37,847 nt of DNA from Candidatus Woesearchaeota archaeon (GCA_016192945.1 JACPTE010000016.1:1-37847), one strand, 5' to 3'; shown: positions 8,757-17,805, numbered from the stretch's first letter. Translations and numbers: made by a program. The notes: generated from the letters alone by a model not told the origin.

Positions 8757-9131
8757 TCAGACAAGAACCGCATTAACAGTGCCTTCCTGGCCCGGCCTGT
8801 TAGTGACCCTGGCCTTCCCAAGCTCTGTCTCTATAATTGTGCCTTTCGTGATTATATTTCGCCTGATGAAATGCTTGCTGGCAGGGTTATCAGCCACAGT
8901 CTTTATCTTAGACTTCTTGTAAGCTCTGGACCTGGGGTCAAGCACATTGGCAACATCTGCCTTTACAGCAGATATCTTCAAGCCGCCGCCCTTTATCCTG
9001 ACCCGCTTAACCTGCATCTCCCCAATCCTGGTATGTGTAGGAACACTGCCAGTCTCATAAAGCCTCTTATCCCTGGCCTTCTTGTATTTCGCGCCAGCAG
9101 GAGTCCTGTTTGACCTGTTTTGAGTTAACAT
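8757..9131 (-). CDS. rps8e: 30S ribosomal protein S8e
   Basis: LTQNRSNRTPAGAKYKKARDKRLYETGSVPTHTRIG...NIITKGTIIETELGKARVTNRPGQEGTVNAVLV. Start trimmed from 9179 to 9131 by homology and by ATTATAAAT about 26 nt upstream. Confidence 0.93.
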   Translation of the reverse strand: MLTQNRSNRTPAGAKYKKARDKRLYETGSVPTHTRIGEMQVKRVRIKGGGLKISAVKADVANVLDPRSRAYKKSKIKTVADNPASKHFIRRNIITKGTIIETELGKARVTNRPGQEGTVNAVLV

Positions 9132-9294
9132 AGGTGTAGCGTATTCAAGGGCATTTATAATATTTGCGGTTAACTGCATCTGGAACCAATCCGATTGCTT
9201 TGCTGCCCTGCGCAGCCAGCGAAATCCTCTTGAGCCAAGCCGTAAACTTTATATAGTCGCCTATCATCTTCTCTTTTTTTTGGAGGTTATTCTT

Positions 9295-9519
9295 ATGGAA
9301 TCTGAAAGGCCATTAGACGCCCTTAACTCAGCAAGGAACAAGAGAGTGCTGGTTGAGCTTAAGGGGGGGAAGCAATTTGTAGGAAAGCTAAAGGCATTTG
9401 ACATACATGTCAATGTAGTTCTGGAAGATGCTGAGGAAAGGTTTGAAGGCGAAACAAAGAGAAAGCTCGGCATAATATTCATCCGGGGCGACACGATAAT
9501 AATGATTTCTCCTGAGTGA
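9295..9519 (+). CDS. Sm-like (Lsm) archaeal RNA-binding protein
   Basis: MESERPLDALNSARNKRVLVELKGGKQFVGKLKAFDIHVNVVLEDAEE...IFIRGDTIIMISPE; GGAGGT SD upstream; start trimmed from 9280. Confidence 0.92.
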   Translation: MESERPLDALNSARNKRVLVELKGGKQFVGKLKAFDIHVNVVLEDAEERFEGETKRKLGIIFIRGDTIIMISPE

Positions 9520-9526
9520 GGCTAAA

Positions 9527-9688
9527 ATGTCAAAAGGAACACCCTCAATGGGCAAGAAGAGCGGCAAGAAGAACATGATTTATTGCCGACGCTGTGGCGA
9601 GCGCTCCTTCCAGCTCGGGAAAGACAAGTGCAGCAGCTGCGGATACGGGAAGTCAGCAAGGCTCAGGGGATACAACTGGCAGAAGTAG
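9527..9688 (+). CDS. rpl37e: 50S ribosomal protein L37e (53 aa, below the ORF-track cutoff)
   Basis: MSKGTPSMGKKSGKKNMIYCRRCGERSFQLGKDKCSSCGYGKSARLRGYNWQK; CxxC-x14-CxxC zinc ribbon; directly after lsm. Confidence 0.93.
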   Translation: MSKGTPSMGKKSGKKNMIYCRRCGERSFQLGKDKCSSCGYGKSARLRGYNWQK

Positions 9689-9765
9689 TGACTTTATTAC
9701 ATTGCCAAAATTTCAACAACATAATATCTGGATAAATTGGCGTACCTGTTGAACTGCACAGGAAA

Positions 9766-9921
9766 ATGAAGGAATTTTCTGAAATAAAGTGGAGTGAGGT
9801 TGCAAGAAAAGCCATAGAACAAAGAGTGGGTGACCTTGAGGAGCTAAATAGACTGAGTTTGAAAAGCAAGCTTAGCAGCAAGGACGTAGATGTTATAAAC
9901 AAATTAATGAAGCTTATTTAG
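9766..9921 (+). pseudogene. Decayed VapB-like ribbon-helix-helix antitoxin remnant
   Basis: Frame reads ...IGVPVELHRKMKEFSEIKWSEVARKAIEQRVGDLEELNRLSLKSKLSSKDVDVINKLMKLI; in-frame TAA at 9733 with no ATG/GTG/TTG start before the RHH strand, so only an internal ATG (9766) is available. Confidence 0.5.
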
Positions 9922-9922
9922 C

Positions 9923-10372
9923 CTAATCATACTTCTCAATATCAACGCCAGCCTCATTGAACAGCCTTATTGTAGCCTCGTCCATGGCAAACGCCTCATT
10001 GTAGAAAACCTTGATGATGCCTGCATTAACTGCTGATTTTGCGCAATAGAGGCAGGGACACAAGCTGGTGAACAGGACAGAGCCCTTGGTCACTATTCCC
10101 TGGTAAGCTGCCTGCACAATTGCGTTTTCCTCGGCATGGACGCAAAGGCATTCATGATAATTCGCTCCTGACTGGATTGCAGGGTTATTGCACCTCCCGC
10201 ACCCGCCCTGGTTGCAATTTTTGACTCCGCGGGGAGTGCCATTATAGCCTGAGGAGATTATCATGTTATCCTTTACTATGACTGCCCCAACCTGCCTTTT
10301 TATGCAAGAGCTCTTCTTTGCAACAAGCCTGGCAACCTCAATAAAATATTCTGTCCACGACAACTTTTTCAT
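9923..10372 (-). CDS. dCMP/cytidine deaminase family protein
   Basis: HAEENAIVQAA and CPCLYCAKSAVNAGI zinc deaminase motifs; extra Cys/His region typical of dCMP deaminase (CNQGGCGRCNNP). Confidence 0.9.
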   Translation of the reverse strand: MKKLSWTEYFIEVARLVAKKSSCIKRQVGAVIVKDNMIISSGYNGTPRGVKNCNQGGCGRCNNPAIQSGANYHECLCVHAEENAIVQAAYQGIVTKGSVLFTSLCPCLYCAKSAVNAGIIKVFYNEAFAMDEATIRLFNEAGVDIEKYD

Positions 10373-10920
10373 TTTTCACTCCCCAGCCTTCTTATCAGGA
10401 GGGATAGCACCTGCCTCAGGCTCTCTTTTGAGCCCTCATTTATCACTGTGAAACCGGCCATTGCAATAGTCTCTGTCTTGTGAAGGTTTTCTATCTCTGA
10501 ATAATCCCTGCTGACCGACTCATCCCTTGTAAGCGGCCTTTCCTCCCTCTGAGCAAGCCTCCTGTACCTTGTCTCAGGAGAGGCGTAAACCGCCAGCAAA
10601 ACCAGCCCCTGGAATTTTGGCTTCAGGTAAAGGTACTCCTGCCAGCTGTAAAGCCCGTCTATGACCACGTCAGAGCGCTTTAACGCATTCGCTATTTTCG
10701 GCTCGTTCAATTTTGCATAGGCATCCATCCCAAGCTCCAGCCTCAGGGTCTCCCGGATTACAGACTCATTCTCCTCGCATACAGGAATGTCCCTACTCTT
10801 CAGCTCATCCATAGTGACATCGCCGAACCTGACCTTTGCCCAGCCTTCCCTGACAAACGACTCTGCCGCAGTGCTCTTCCCAGCCCCAGGCATTCCAACT
10901 ATTGCGATGATATTGTGCAT
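10369..10920 (-). CDS. P-loop kinase of the archaeal UPF0200 / dephospho-CoA kinase-like type
   Basis: IIAIVGMPGAGKSTAAESFVREGW; VVIDGLYSWQEY; 4-nt overlap with the deaminase gene. Confidence 0.75.
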   Translation of the reverse strand: MHNIIAIVGMPGAGKSTAAESFVREGWAKVRFGDVTMDELKSRDIPVCEENESVIRETLRLELGMDAYAKLNEPKIANALKRSDVVIDGLYSWQEYLYLKPKFQGLVLLAVYASPETRYRRLAQREERPLTRDESVSRDYSEIENLHKTETIAMAGFTVINEGSKESLRQVLSLLIRRLGSEK

Positions 10921-10984
10921 TGAAGAAAAAGGAGCTTATATTTTTAAAAAGGTTGTGCAAAAGAGCAGATTATCCGGAAGACTG

Positions 10985-12421
10985 CTATTTCAGCTTCAAC
11001 GGCGCATCCTGCTCATACTCCAGATTTTTCTTAAGAGCCATCTCTGCCTTCATCAGCTCCTGCCCAATGTATAATGCGTGGCTTATGTCGCTGATTTTCT
11101 GCCCCAGAACAAGCCATTTTGATGCTTCCTGCGCTGTTTTTGCAGAAAATGATTCAAGCCTTTTCCCATCAGGAGCCATATGGGTGAGCCTGATTTGCCC
11201 TCCAGAGAGCTCAATATGGATGTTCCCCCTGGGATCAAGGTTTCCTGCGCTTCTTGGAAGGTCAACACTGACATTTTCACCCAGGGGATAATTCCGGATG
11301 ATTTCATCAGCTATCCTGAAATGCCTCTCGTAAATATGGGCGCTGGCTGATATTACAATCAATTCGCCCAGCTCTTTTTCTGATTCAAGGCACAGGTTTT
11401 TCTGCAGCTTCCTGAGCGCAAAGACATTCTTGGGCCAGGCGCCGTAAATGTCATTGCTGCGCAAATATGCCAGCAAAGACAGCTTTTTTCCCTGGACCAG
11501 CGCCTGCACCAGATTCAGGCATGGAGGATTGCTGCTGTCAGTGTCAAGCTCCAAATCCCATGTGACTGCGACCGCCCTCCTCGTATGGGGGGCTGCAAGG
11601 AGCTTTTTAGCCATTCCTGAAACCTGGTCTTTCCCCTTCTGCGAGCGGAGCCTCTGCCCATATGTGTATGAAAGCTCGCTAATCCTGCTGTCTGTCAACA
11701 CCTGGGGGTAATACTCATCAAGCTCCTCTTTTGGAAACGTGAAGTAGTCCTTCCAAGCAATGCTATCAGGGTCTTCGCCAGTGATGACTGCAACCATGCA
11801 GACAATCTCCTTCTGCCTTTCCTCATGCTCAGATGCCTTAAGCGCTCCGAACTTCATCACAAGATTAAGCGCCTGCAGCCAGGCCTCGCCTACAGTTGCA
11901 GACCTTATCTTGAAAACGCTGTCTGTTGGAAAATCCTGCGGAATATCAAAGCTGGCTTCAGGGAAGCTTTCAGGCTTGCCATAACTTTCCTTTTTCGGCA
12001 GCTTCCTTATAATTCCCCCCAGCTCCCCGTAATCAGCAATCCCCCTGCAATCAATCACATCCACATTTTGCCTGAAACGCTCAACTGATTCTACAGGTAT
12101 TTCTGTGTCAACCCTTGCTCCAGGGATGCCTATTATGTTCCTTTCAGGGTCAATTCCCCTTTCCTTCAGGTTTATCAATGCCTGCCCGCTTCCTGTCCTG
12201 TCCTGCCCACAGACAACTATATGCCTTATTTTCTTGTTGTGAAGGCAATACCTCAAGACAGCATTGAGCCCGGCGTCCTTTGAGTAAAGCTGCCCCATCA
12301 CAGCATAGTCGCCACTGCCCAAGCTCCTGCCCACTATCTCCAGCGGAGTCCAGAGGGTGCAGACAGCAACATTGCTTTTTTCATTCCCAAGCTTCACTGA
12401 ATTTTTCACAAAAGAAGCCAA
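10985..12421 (-). CDS. Thymidylate synthase with N-terminal MtrA-like domain and C-terminal DUF4346-like domain
   Basis: N-term AVMGQLYSKDAGLNAVLRYCLHNKKIRHIVVCGQDRTGSGQALINLKERGIDPERNIIGIPGA (MtrA-like); SSNPPCLNLVQALVQGKKLSLLAYLRSNDIYGAWPKN (ThyA active-site Cys); LDPRGNIHIEL...ISDISHALYIGQELMKAEMALKKNLEYEQDAPL (DUF4346-like). Confidence 0.85.
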   Translation of the reverse strand: MASFVKNSVKLGNEKSNVAVCTLWTPLEIVGRSLGSGDYAVMGQLYSKDAGLNAVLRYCLHNKKIRHIVVCGQDRTGSGQALINLKERGIDPERNIIGIPGARVDTEIPVESVERFRQNVDVIDCRGIADYGELGGIIRKLPKKESYGKPESFPEASFDIPQDFPTDSVFKIRSATVGEAWLQALNLVMKFGALKASEHEERQKEIVCMVAVITGEDPDSIAWKDYFTFPKEELDEYYPQVLTDSRISELSYTYGQRLRSQKGKDQVSGMAKKLLAAPHTRRAVAVTWDLELDTDSSNPPCLNLVQALVQGKKLSLLAYLRSNDIYGAWPKNVFALRKLQKNLCLESEKELGELIVISASAHIYERHFRIADEIIRNYPLGENVSVDLPRSAGNLDPRGNIHIELSGGQIRLTHMAPDGKRLESFSAKTAQEASKWLVLGQKISDISHALYIGQELMKAEMALKKNLEYEQDAPLKLK

Positions 12422-12455
12422 TTAGCGCTGTTTTAAAAATGTTTTTTAATAAAGT

Positions 12456-12587
12456 TCACAGATTGTTAAATGGCTGGTTGCCGCTAAAATCCACTTCCAG
12501 CTCGCACCACCTGCAAAGATCAGGGTCAAATCCGCCCTTGATAATTAAGGTGCTACATCTAGCACAGATTGCCTTTGAGCCTTTCAT
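12456..12587 (-). CDS. Tiny zinc-ribbon-like protein (43 aa)
   Basis: MKGSKAICARCSTLIIKGGFDPDLCRWCELEVDFSGNQPFNNL; two CxxC pairs; below ORF-track cutoff. Confidence 0.45.
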   Translation of the reverse strand: MKGSKAICARCSTLIIKGGFDPDLCRWCELEVDFSGNQPFNNL

Positions 12588-12772
12588 TATAACTCCTATT
12601 ATTATAAATCTTATTCTAACCCCTTCTCAAACCCTTATTAGCCCTTAATAGGTGAAGTGGTATATATATCTGACGTATATAGATTATAAAACGTTATATA
12701 GGATTTAACAGGTAATTTGAAAGCATCCTCAAAAGGCAATTTTTTTATAGTATCCTTCAGAATAAACAGCCA

Positions 12773-15352
12773 ATGCCTGACACTGCCGCTCCCAAGTCTC
12801 CTGAAAATAAAGCTGGAAATAAGCACCATGAATTGTTCTTCCTTACCTCGCCTGCTGATGAGCTGTTCACCAGCCTCGGTACATCAATCAGCGGGCTTTC
12901 AGAAAGGGAGGCAGAGAGGCGGCTGGATGCCTATGGCTACAATGAGCCTTCAAAAAAGGGCAGGAGAACAATCATTGGGCAGGTTCTCTCCAAATTTGCC
13001 AATCCTCTTGTAATTGTGCTGCTGATAATAGGCGCATTCTCATGGTTCTTTGGCGAGAAGGCCAGCGCAGTGCTTGTATTCCTGATGATACTTATCAGCG
13101 TGTCCCTTTCATTCATCCAGGAATACCGCTCAGGCAGGGAAGCAGAGAAGCTCAGCGAGATTGTCCATGCAACATCCACAGTCTACAGAAACGGAAGGCC
13201 GAGAGAGGTCAAGATTAGGGAAATAGTCCCTGGAGACATTGTTGACCTGTTTGCAGGCGACATGATTCCTGCTGACCTTAGGATAATCTCATCAAAAGAC
13301 CTGTTCATAAACCAGGCCTCCCTTACAGGAGAGTCATTCCCTGTTGAAAAATTCCCCGGGCAAATCAGGCCAAAAAGCAGCTCAATACAAGAATCAACCA
13401 ACATAGCGTTCATGGGCTCAAGCGTTGTAAGCGGAACTGCGCTTGGGCTTGTGATAAAGACCGGAATGTCAACAAAGTTCGGAGAGCTGGCGCACAGGCT
13501 CTCAACAAACCCGATAGAAACCGGATTTGACAGGGGGATAAAGGAATTCACCTGGCTCATGATACGCTTCATGTTCATCCTTGTCATTATAATATTTGCA
13601 ATAAACTCCATATTCAAGACAAACCTAATTGAGGCGCTTCTCTTCTCACTGGCAGTCGCAGTAGGACTTACCCCTGAGATGCTGCCTATGCTTGTTACAT
13701 TGAACCTTGCCAATGGCTCAATTGCCATGGCCAAGAAACAGGTCATTGTAAAGCACCTGAACTCAATCCAGAACCTTGGCGCCATGGATGTCCTTTGCAC
13801 AGACAAGACTGGAACGCTTACAATAGACCAGGTTGTCCTGGAGAAGCACCTTGATGTAAAGGGAAGGAATAATGAAGACGTGCTGAAGTATGCATACATA
13901 AACAGCTTCTACCAGACCGGGCTGAAGAACCTTCTTGACAAGGCAATCCTGAAGCACGAGCACATCAAGGTTGATAACTGCAGGAAAGTGGATGAAATGC
14001 CATTTGACTTCTCAAGAAAGATAATGTCAGTTGTGGTGGAGACTGACGGCAAGCATATGCTTATATCAAAGGGAACCCCTGAAAGCGTTTTCAGGATATG
14101 CGACAGGGTAGAATTAAATGGAAGGGTCAAAAAAATCAGGCAGCAGCAGATTGCAGGCCTCCAGAAAGAGGCGGACAAATTCAGGAGCCAGGGCTTCAGG
14201 GTTCTGGCTGTGGCATACAAGGCAATCAGGAAAAGGAAAAAAACATACTCAAAGGAAGACGAGAACAAACTGGTCCTAAAGGGATACCTGGCATTCCTTG
14301 ACCCCCCAAAGCCCACTGTGAAGAGGACAATAGAGGGCCTGAGGAAGCTTGGCATTGAGATAAAAATACTTACAGGCGACAATGAAGTTGTAACCAAGAA
14401 AATCTGCGGCGATGTAGGGCTGAATGTTACAGGGCTTATTACAGGCGACCAGATAGACTGCATGAGCAACAGGGAGCTGCAGGCAGCTGTTGAAAAAGCA
14501 AACATCTTTGCACGCCTATCCCCTGTGCAGAAGGAAAGGATAATACTCGCGCTCAACAGGAATGGCCATGTTGTAGGCTTCCTGGGAGATGGGATAAATG
14601 ACGCGCTCGCCCTAAAGTCATCAGACGTAGGCATATCTGTCAATAATGCAGTTGACATAGCCAAGGAATCAGCAGACATAATACTCCTCAGGAAGAGCCT
14701 GACTGTTCTTCAGGATGGCGTTATAGAAGGGAGAAAAACATTCGTAAACCTGTACAAGTACATCAAGATGGGCGCAAGCTCAAACTTCGGCAACATGTTC
14801 AGCATGATAGGGGCAAGCCTGTTCCTTCCATTCCTCCCAATGCTCCCCATCCAGATACTCCTTAACAATTTCCTTTACGACCTGTCCCAGATATCAATCC
14901 CTACAGACAATATTGATGAAGAGCACATCAACAAGCCAACCCCATGGAACATCGGATACATAAAAAAGTTCATGATGTTCTTTGGCCCGCTAAGCTCAAT
15001 ATTTGACTTCATCACATACGCCATACTGCTGCTCATATTCAATTCCTCCCCAAGCCTGTTCCACACAGGCTGGTTTTTGGAATCGCTCATAACACAAGTT
15101 CTCGTAATACACATTATCAGGACATCAAAAATACCGTTCATTGAAAGCAGGCCCAGCAAGCTGCTTATACTAACCTCTGTGCTTATCCTGCTGGCAGGCA
15201 TAACAATCCCATTCCTGCCAATGGCAAAGGCAATAGGCTTCGTGCACCCTCCAATAGGATACTTTGCAGTGCTTTTCGGAATAGTGGCAGCTTACCTCTT
15301 CACTGTGCAGGTAGCCAAGGGATGGTTCATAAGGAAATACGGGTATGAGTGA
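12773..15352 (+). CDS. mgtA: P-type ATPase, magnesium-translocating (MgtA/MgtB-like)
   Basis: CTDKTGTLTIDQVVLEKHLDVKGR phosphorylation motif, SLTGES, GDGINDALALKSSDVGISV, MgtA-like NPLVIVLLIIGAFSWFFGEKASAVLVFLMILISVSLSFIQEYRSGREAEKL. Confidence 0.9.
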   Translation: MPDTAAPKSPENKAGNKHHELFFLTSPADELFTSLGTSISGLSEREAERRLDAYGYNEPSKKGRRTIIGQVLSKFANPLVIVLLIIGAFSWFFGEKASAVLVFLMILISVSLSFIQEYRSGREAEKLSEIVHATSTVYRNGRPREVKIREIVPGDIVDLFAGDMIPADLRIISSKDLFINQASLTGESFPVEKFPGQIRPKSSSIQESTNIAFMGSSVVSGTALGLVIKTGMSTKFGELAHRLSTNPIETGFDRGIKEFTWLMIRFMFILVIIIFAINSIFKTNLIEALLFSLAVAVGLTPEMLPMLVTLNLANGSIAMAKKQVIVKHLNSIQNLGAMDVLCTDKTGTLTIDQVVLEKHLDVKGRNNEDVLKYAYINSFYQTGLKNLLDKAILKHEHIKVDNCRKVDEMPFDFSRKIMSVVVETDGKHMLISKGTPESVFRICDRVELNGRVKKIRQQQIAGLQKEADKFRSQGFRVLAVAYKAIRKRKKTYSKEDENKLVLKGYLAFLDPPKPTVKRTIEGLRKLGIEIKILTGDNEVVTKKICGDVGLNVTGLITGDQIDCMSNRELQAAVEKANIFARLSPVQKERIILALNRNGHVVGFLGDGINDALALKSSDVGISVNNAVDIAKESADIILLRKSLTVLQDGVIEGRKTFVNLYKYIKMGASSNFGNMFSMIGASLFLPFLPMLPIQILLNNFLYDLSQISIPTDNIDEEHINKPTPWNIGYIKKFMMFFGPLSSIFDFITYAILLLIFNSSPSLFHTGWFLESLITQVLVIHIIRTSKIPFIESRPSKLLILTSVLILLAGITIPFLPMAKAIGFVHPPIGYFAVLFGIVAAYLFTVQVAKGWFIRKYGYE

Positions 15353-15414
15353 AAAGAACATATATTGGACAAGCTTTAAATAGTCAGCAGCCAATATGGC
15401 AAGTGAGGGGGATT

Positions 15415-16122
15415 ATGAAGGGAAAGCTTGTAATTGCTGATGGACTAGACGGCTCTGGAAAGGGGGCTATTGTAGATGCACTTGGCGAATGGGCAGAATC
15501 AACCGGGATGAGCGTATTGGACCTTCGGGATGGAGAGCTTCCTGAACCTGAAGATGTATCCGGGTATGGAGCCATCCTTTCTGCAGAGCCTACACACTCA
15601 TTTGTAGGGAAGGCCATAAGGGATGAGATGGTCAGGGAGAACAACAGGAAGTATTCTGCATGGAGCCTTGCCTACGCATTCTCAATAGACAGGGAGATTC
15701 TGTACAAGAGGGTTATAATCCCTGCAATTACTGCAGGCAAGCACGTTTTTCAGGAAAGGGGAGTCATAACCAGCTTTGTTTACCAGCCTGTACAGGAAAA
15801 AATCCAGCTTAGCGAACTTATGAGGCTTCCTGGAAACAAGCTGGCAATGCAATATCCCCCTGACCTTCTAATCATCCCAAAGATAAAGCCAGAGACTGTC
15901 ATGGCAAGGCTGGGTGTGAGAGGCAAGAGGGACAACTCAATCTTTGAGAACATATCATTCCAAACAAAAATCAGCGACCGCTATTCCAGTGAATGGCTCA
16001 AATCACTGTTTGAGAAGTATGGCTCAAGGGTCGCTTACATTGACACAGACGAGCCAAACACGATACACGACACAAAAAAGAAGGCTGTTCAAGAGTGGAC
16101 TGAATTCCTGAACAAATCCTAG
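15415..16122 (+). CDS. Thymidylate kinase-like P-loop nucleotide kinase
   Basis: MKGKLVIADGLDGSGKGAIVDAL; FQERGVITSFVYQ (DR/ER-type motif); PPDLLIIPKIKPETVMARL. Start trimmed from 15349; GAGGGGG upstream. Confidence 0.75.
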   Translation: MKGKLVIADGLDGSGKGAIVDALGEWAESTGMSVLDLRDGELPEPEDVSGYGAILSAEPTHSFVGKAIRDEMVRENNRKYSAWSLAYAFSIDREILYKRVIIPAITAGKHVFQERGVITSFVYQPVQEKIQLSELMRLPGNKLAMQYPPDLLIIPKIKPETVMARLGVRGKRDNSIFENISFQTKISDRYSSEWLKSLFEKYGSRVAYIDTDEPNTIHDTKKKAVQEWTEFLNKS

Positions 16123-16226
16123 ATATCCTCTGCCACTGGCTCTTCAGCTATCTTGGCTTCCTCTGCCTTGGTTAAAGAATCAAAAAGCCTCTTGTTGCTC
16201 TTCATTGCCTTATAACTGACAGTCAT
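16119..16226 (-). CDS. Possible 35-aa small protein, convergent with and overlapping the stop of the thymidylate kinase-like gene
   Basis: MTVSYKAMKSNKRLFDSLTKAEEAKIAEEPVAEDI with GAGGTG SD 6-7 nt upstream; stop codons of both genes share the CTAG at 16119-16122. Confidence 0.4.
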   Translation of the reverse strand: MTVSYKAMKSNKRLFDSLTKAEEAKIAEEPVAEDI

Positions 16227-16351
16227 AACAAACACCTCTTTTCCAACCAATTTTCAAAACATTAATTTTTCGGCAAGCTAATATTTAAATTAGATGTTGA
16301 TGCAAAATATATTATTCAAAACAATTTGTTGCAAAGATTATGTCAGCGGAC

Positions 16352-16696
16352 TCAATTGGATGAATATGAGCTTGAAGAAATGACCCGCCCTACATCATAA
16401 TTGGGTTCAGAAGCAACAATAACAACGTCAATTATGGGCCCATAAGAATCGCGCCCAAGAAACAATTGGTACTCCAAGGCATTCCTGCTGCGAACCAGAG
16501 GCATGCCAACAAGGGGCAATAGGTATTCCACTAACTTATCAAGCCTGGCTGGATTGGCAAGGATTATCTCACCCTTCCGCTCAAAAAAAACTCCAGAGAA
16601 TTCAACCCTGACAGCCTTATTCCTGGCAGAAGCAACTTGAATATGGTCCAGGGATTTAATCCCGCCCAATATGCGGCTATACAGGCTTTTTTTCAT
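16352..16696 (-). CDS. Hypothetical protein
   Basis: 114 aa; palindromic TATA AATATTTAAATATT at 16717-16730 at leaderless distance. Confidence 0.6.
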   Translation of the reverse strand: MKKSLYSRILGGIKSLDHIQVASARNKAVRVEFSGVFFERKGEIILANPARLDKLVEYLLPLVGMPLVRSRNALEYQLFLGRDSYGPIIDVVIVASEPNYDVGRVISSSSYSSN

Positions 16697-16794
16697 GAAA
16701 AAAGGAACTCTGAACCAATATTTAAATATTCTTACTTCATAATAGTAACTACTTGTTGGTTAACTTTAAATAGTAATCAACCGAATGAAAACCC

Positions 16795-17805
16795 ATGCTT
16801 GACGTAATAACCCTTGGAAGCGCAGTGTATGACATTTTTGTATACACAGACCCAAGTGATACAGAGATAATAAGGCTAAAGCACCCAAAAGAGAAAAGGG
16901 AGCACATAGCCTACCCAACAGGGGCAAAGATACTGATAGATACTGCCTGCTTTGACATAGGAGGGGGAGCGACAAACACGGCAACAACATTCAGCAGGCT
17001 GGGATTCAAAACAGGAACCTTATGCAAAATCGGGAATGACTTCTATGGGGAGCAGATACTAAACTGCCTGAAGAAGGAAAAAGTCAGCTTCCTGGGAACA
17101 AGGGGAACAGAGCACACAGACTTCTCAATAATACTGGACAGCAAAGGGCACGACAGGACAATACTGGCATACAAGGGCTGCAGCAACATGCTAAGATACG
17201 CTGAATTAAAGTCAGGAAAAATCAAATCAAAATGGCTTTACATATCCTCATTAGTCGGCGAATCATTCAAGGCAGCTGAAAAGCTGGCAGCCCGCGCCAA
17301 AAGCAGCGGGACAAAAATCGCGTTCAACCCAAGCACATACCTTGCAAGCCACGGATATAACTACTTGAAGAAAATGCTGAAAAACACTGATGCGCTCATT
17401 TTGAACAGGGAAGAGGCAGCTATGATAGCAGGAAATCCAATAACCAGCCAAAAGGGCTGGAGCAACGAGGAGAGGCTGCTACGGGCATTATTCCATATGG
17501 GCCCTGAATACACGGTGATAACAGACGGTGCAAAGGGGGCATACGCACTGAGAGAGGGGGCTTTCTACAAGGCCAAAGCACACAAAAACACAAAAATAGT
17601 TGAGACAACAGGAGCAGGAGATGCATTCGCATCATCATTCATAGCAGGACTCATGAAAAACAAGGGAATTGAATACTCCCTGCAGATGGGAATAGCAAAC
17701 GCCGAATCTGTAATAAGCCATTTCGGAGCGCACAACAAGCTGCTGAACTGGAAAGAGATGCAAACAGCGATAAGCAAAAAACCTGCGAATATAACAAGTG
17801 CATGA
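16795..17805 (+). CDS. PfkB/ribokinase-family carbohydrate kinase
   Basis: GGGATNTATTFSRLGFKTGTLCKIGNDFYG and ETTGAGDAFASSFIAG signature motifs. Confidence 0.9.
   Translation: MLDVITLGSAVYDIFVYTDPSDTEIIRLKHPKEKREHIAYPTGAKILIDTACFDIGGGATNTATTFSRLGFKTGTLCKIGNDFYGEQILNCLKKEKVSFLGTRGTEHTDFSIILDSKGHDRTILAYKGCSNMLRYAELKSGKIKSKWLYISSLVGESFKAAEKLAARAKSSGTKIAFNPSTYLASHGYNYLKKMLKNTDALILNREEAAMIAGNPITSQKGWSNEERLLRALFHMGPEYTVITDGAKGAYALREGAFYKAKAHKNTKIVETTGAGDAFASSFIAGLMKNKGIEYSLQMGIANAESVISHFGAHNKLLNWKEMQTAISKKPANITSA

Noticed and set aside
10369-10920. Calling this gene coaE outright
   Set aside because: P-loop and length fit, but archaeal UPF0200 proteins resemble CoaE without established activity, so only a family-level call is justified.
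13183-14679. Long antisense ORFs (238 and 256 aa) within mgtA
   Set aside because: Shadow ORFs of a strongly supported P-type ATPase; Ser/Leu-rich shadow composition and no motifs.
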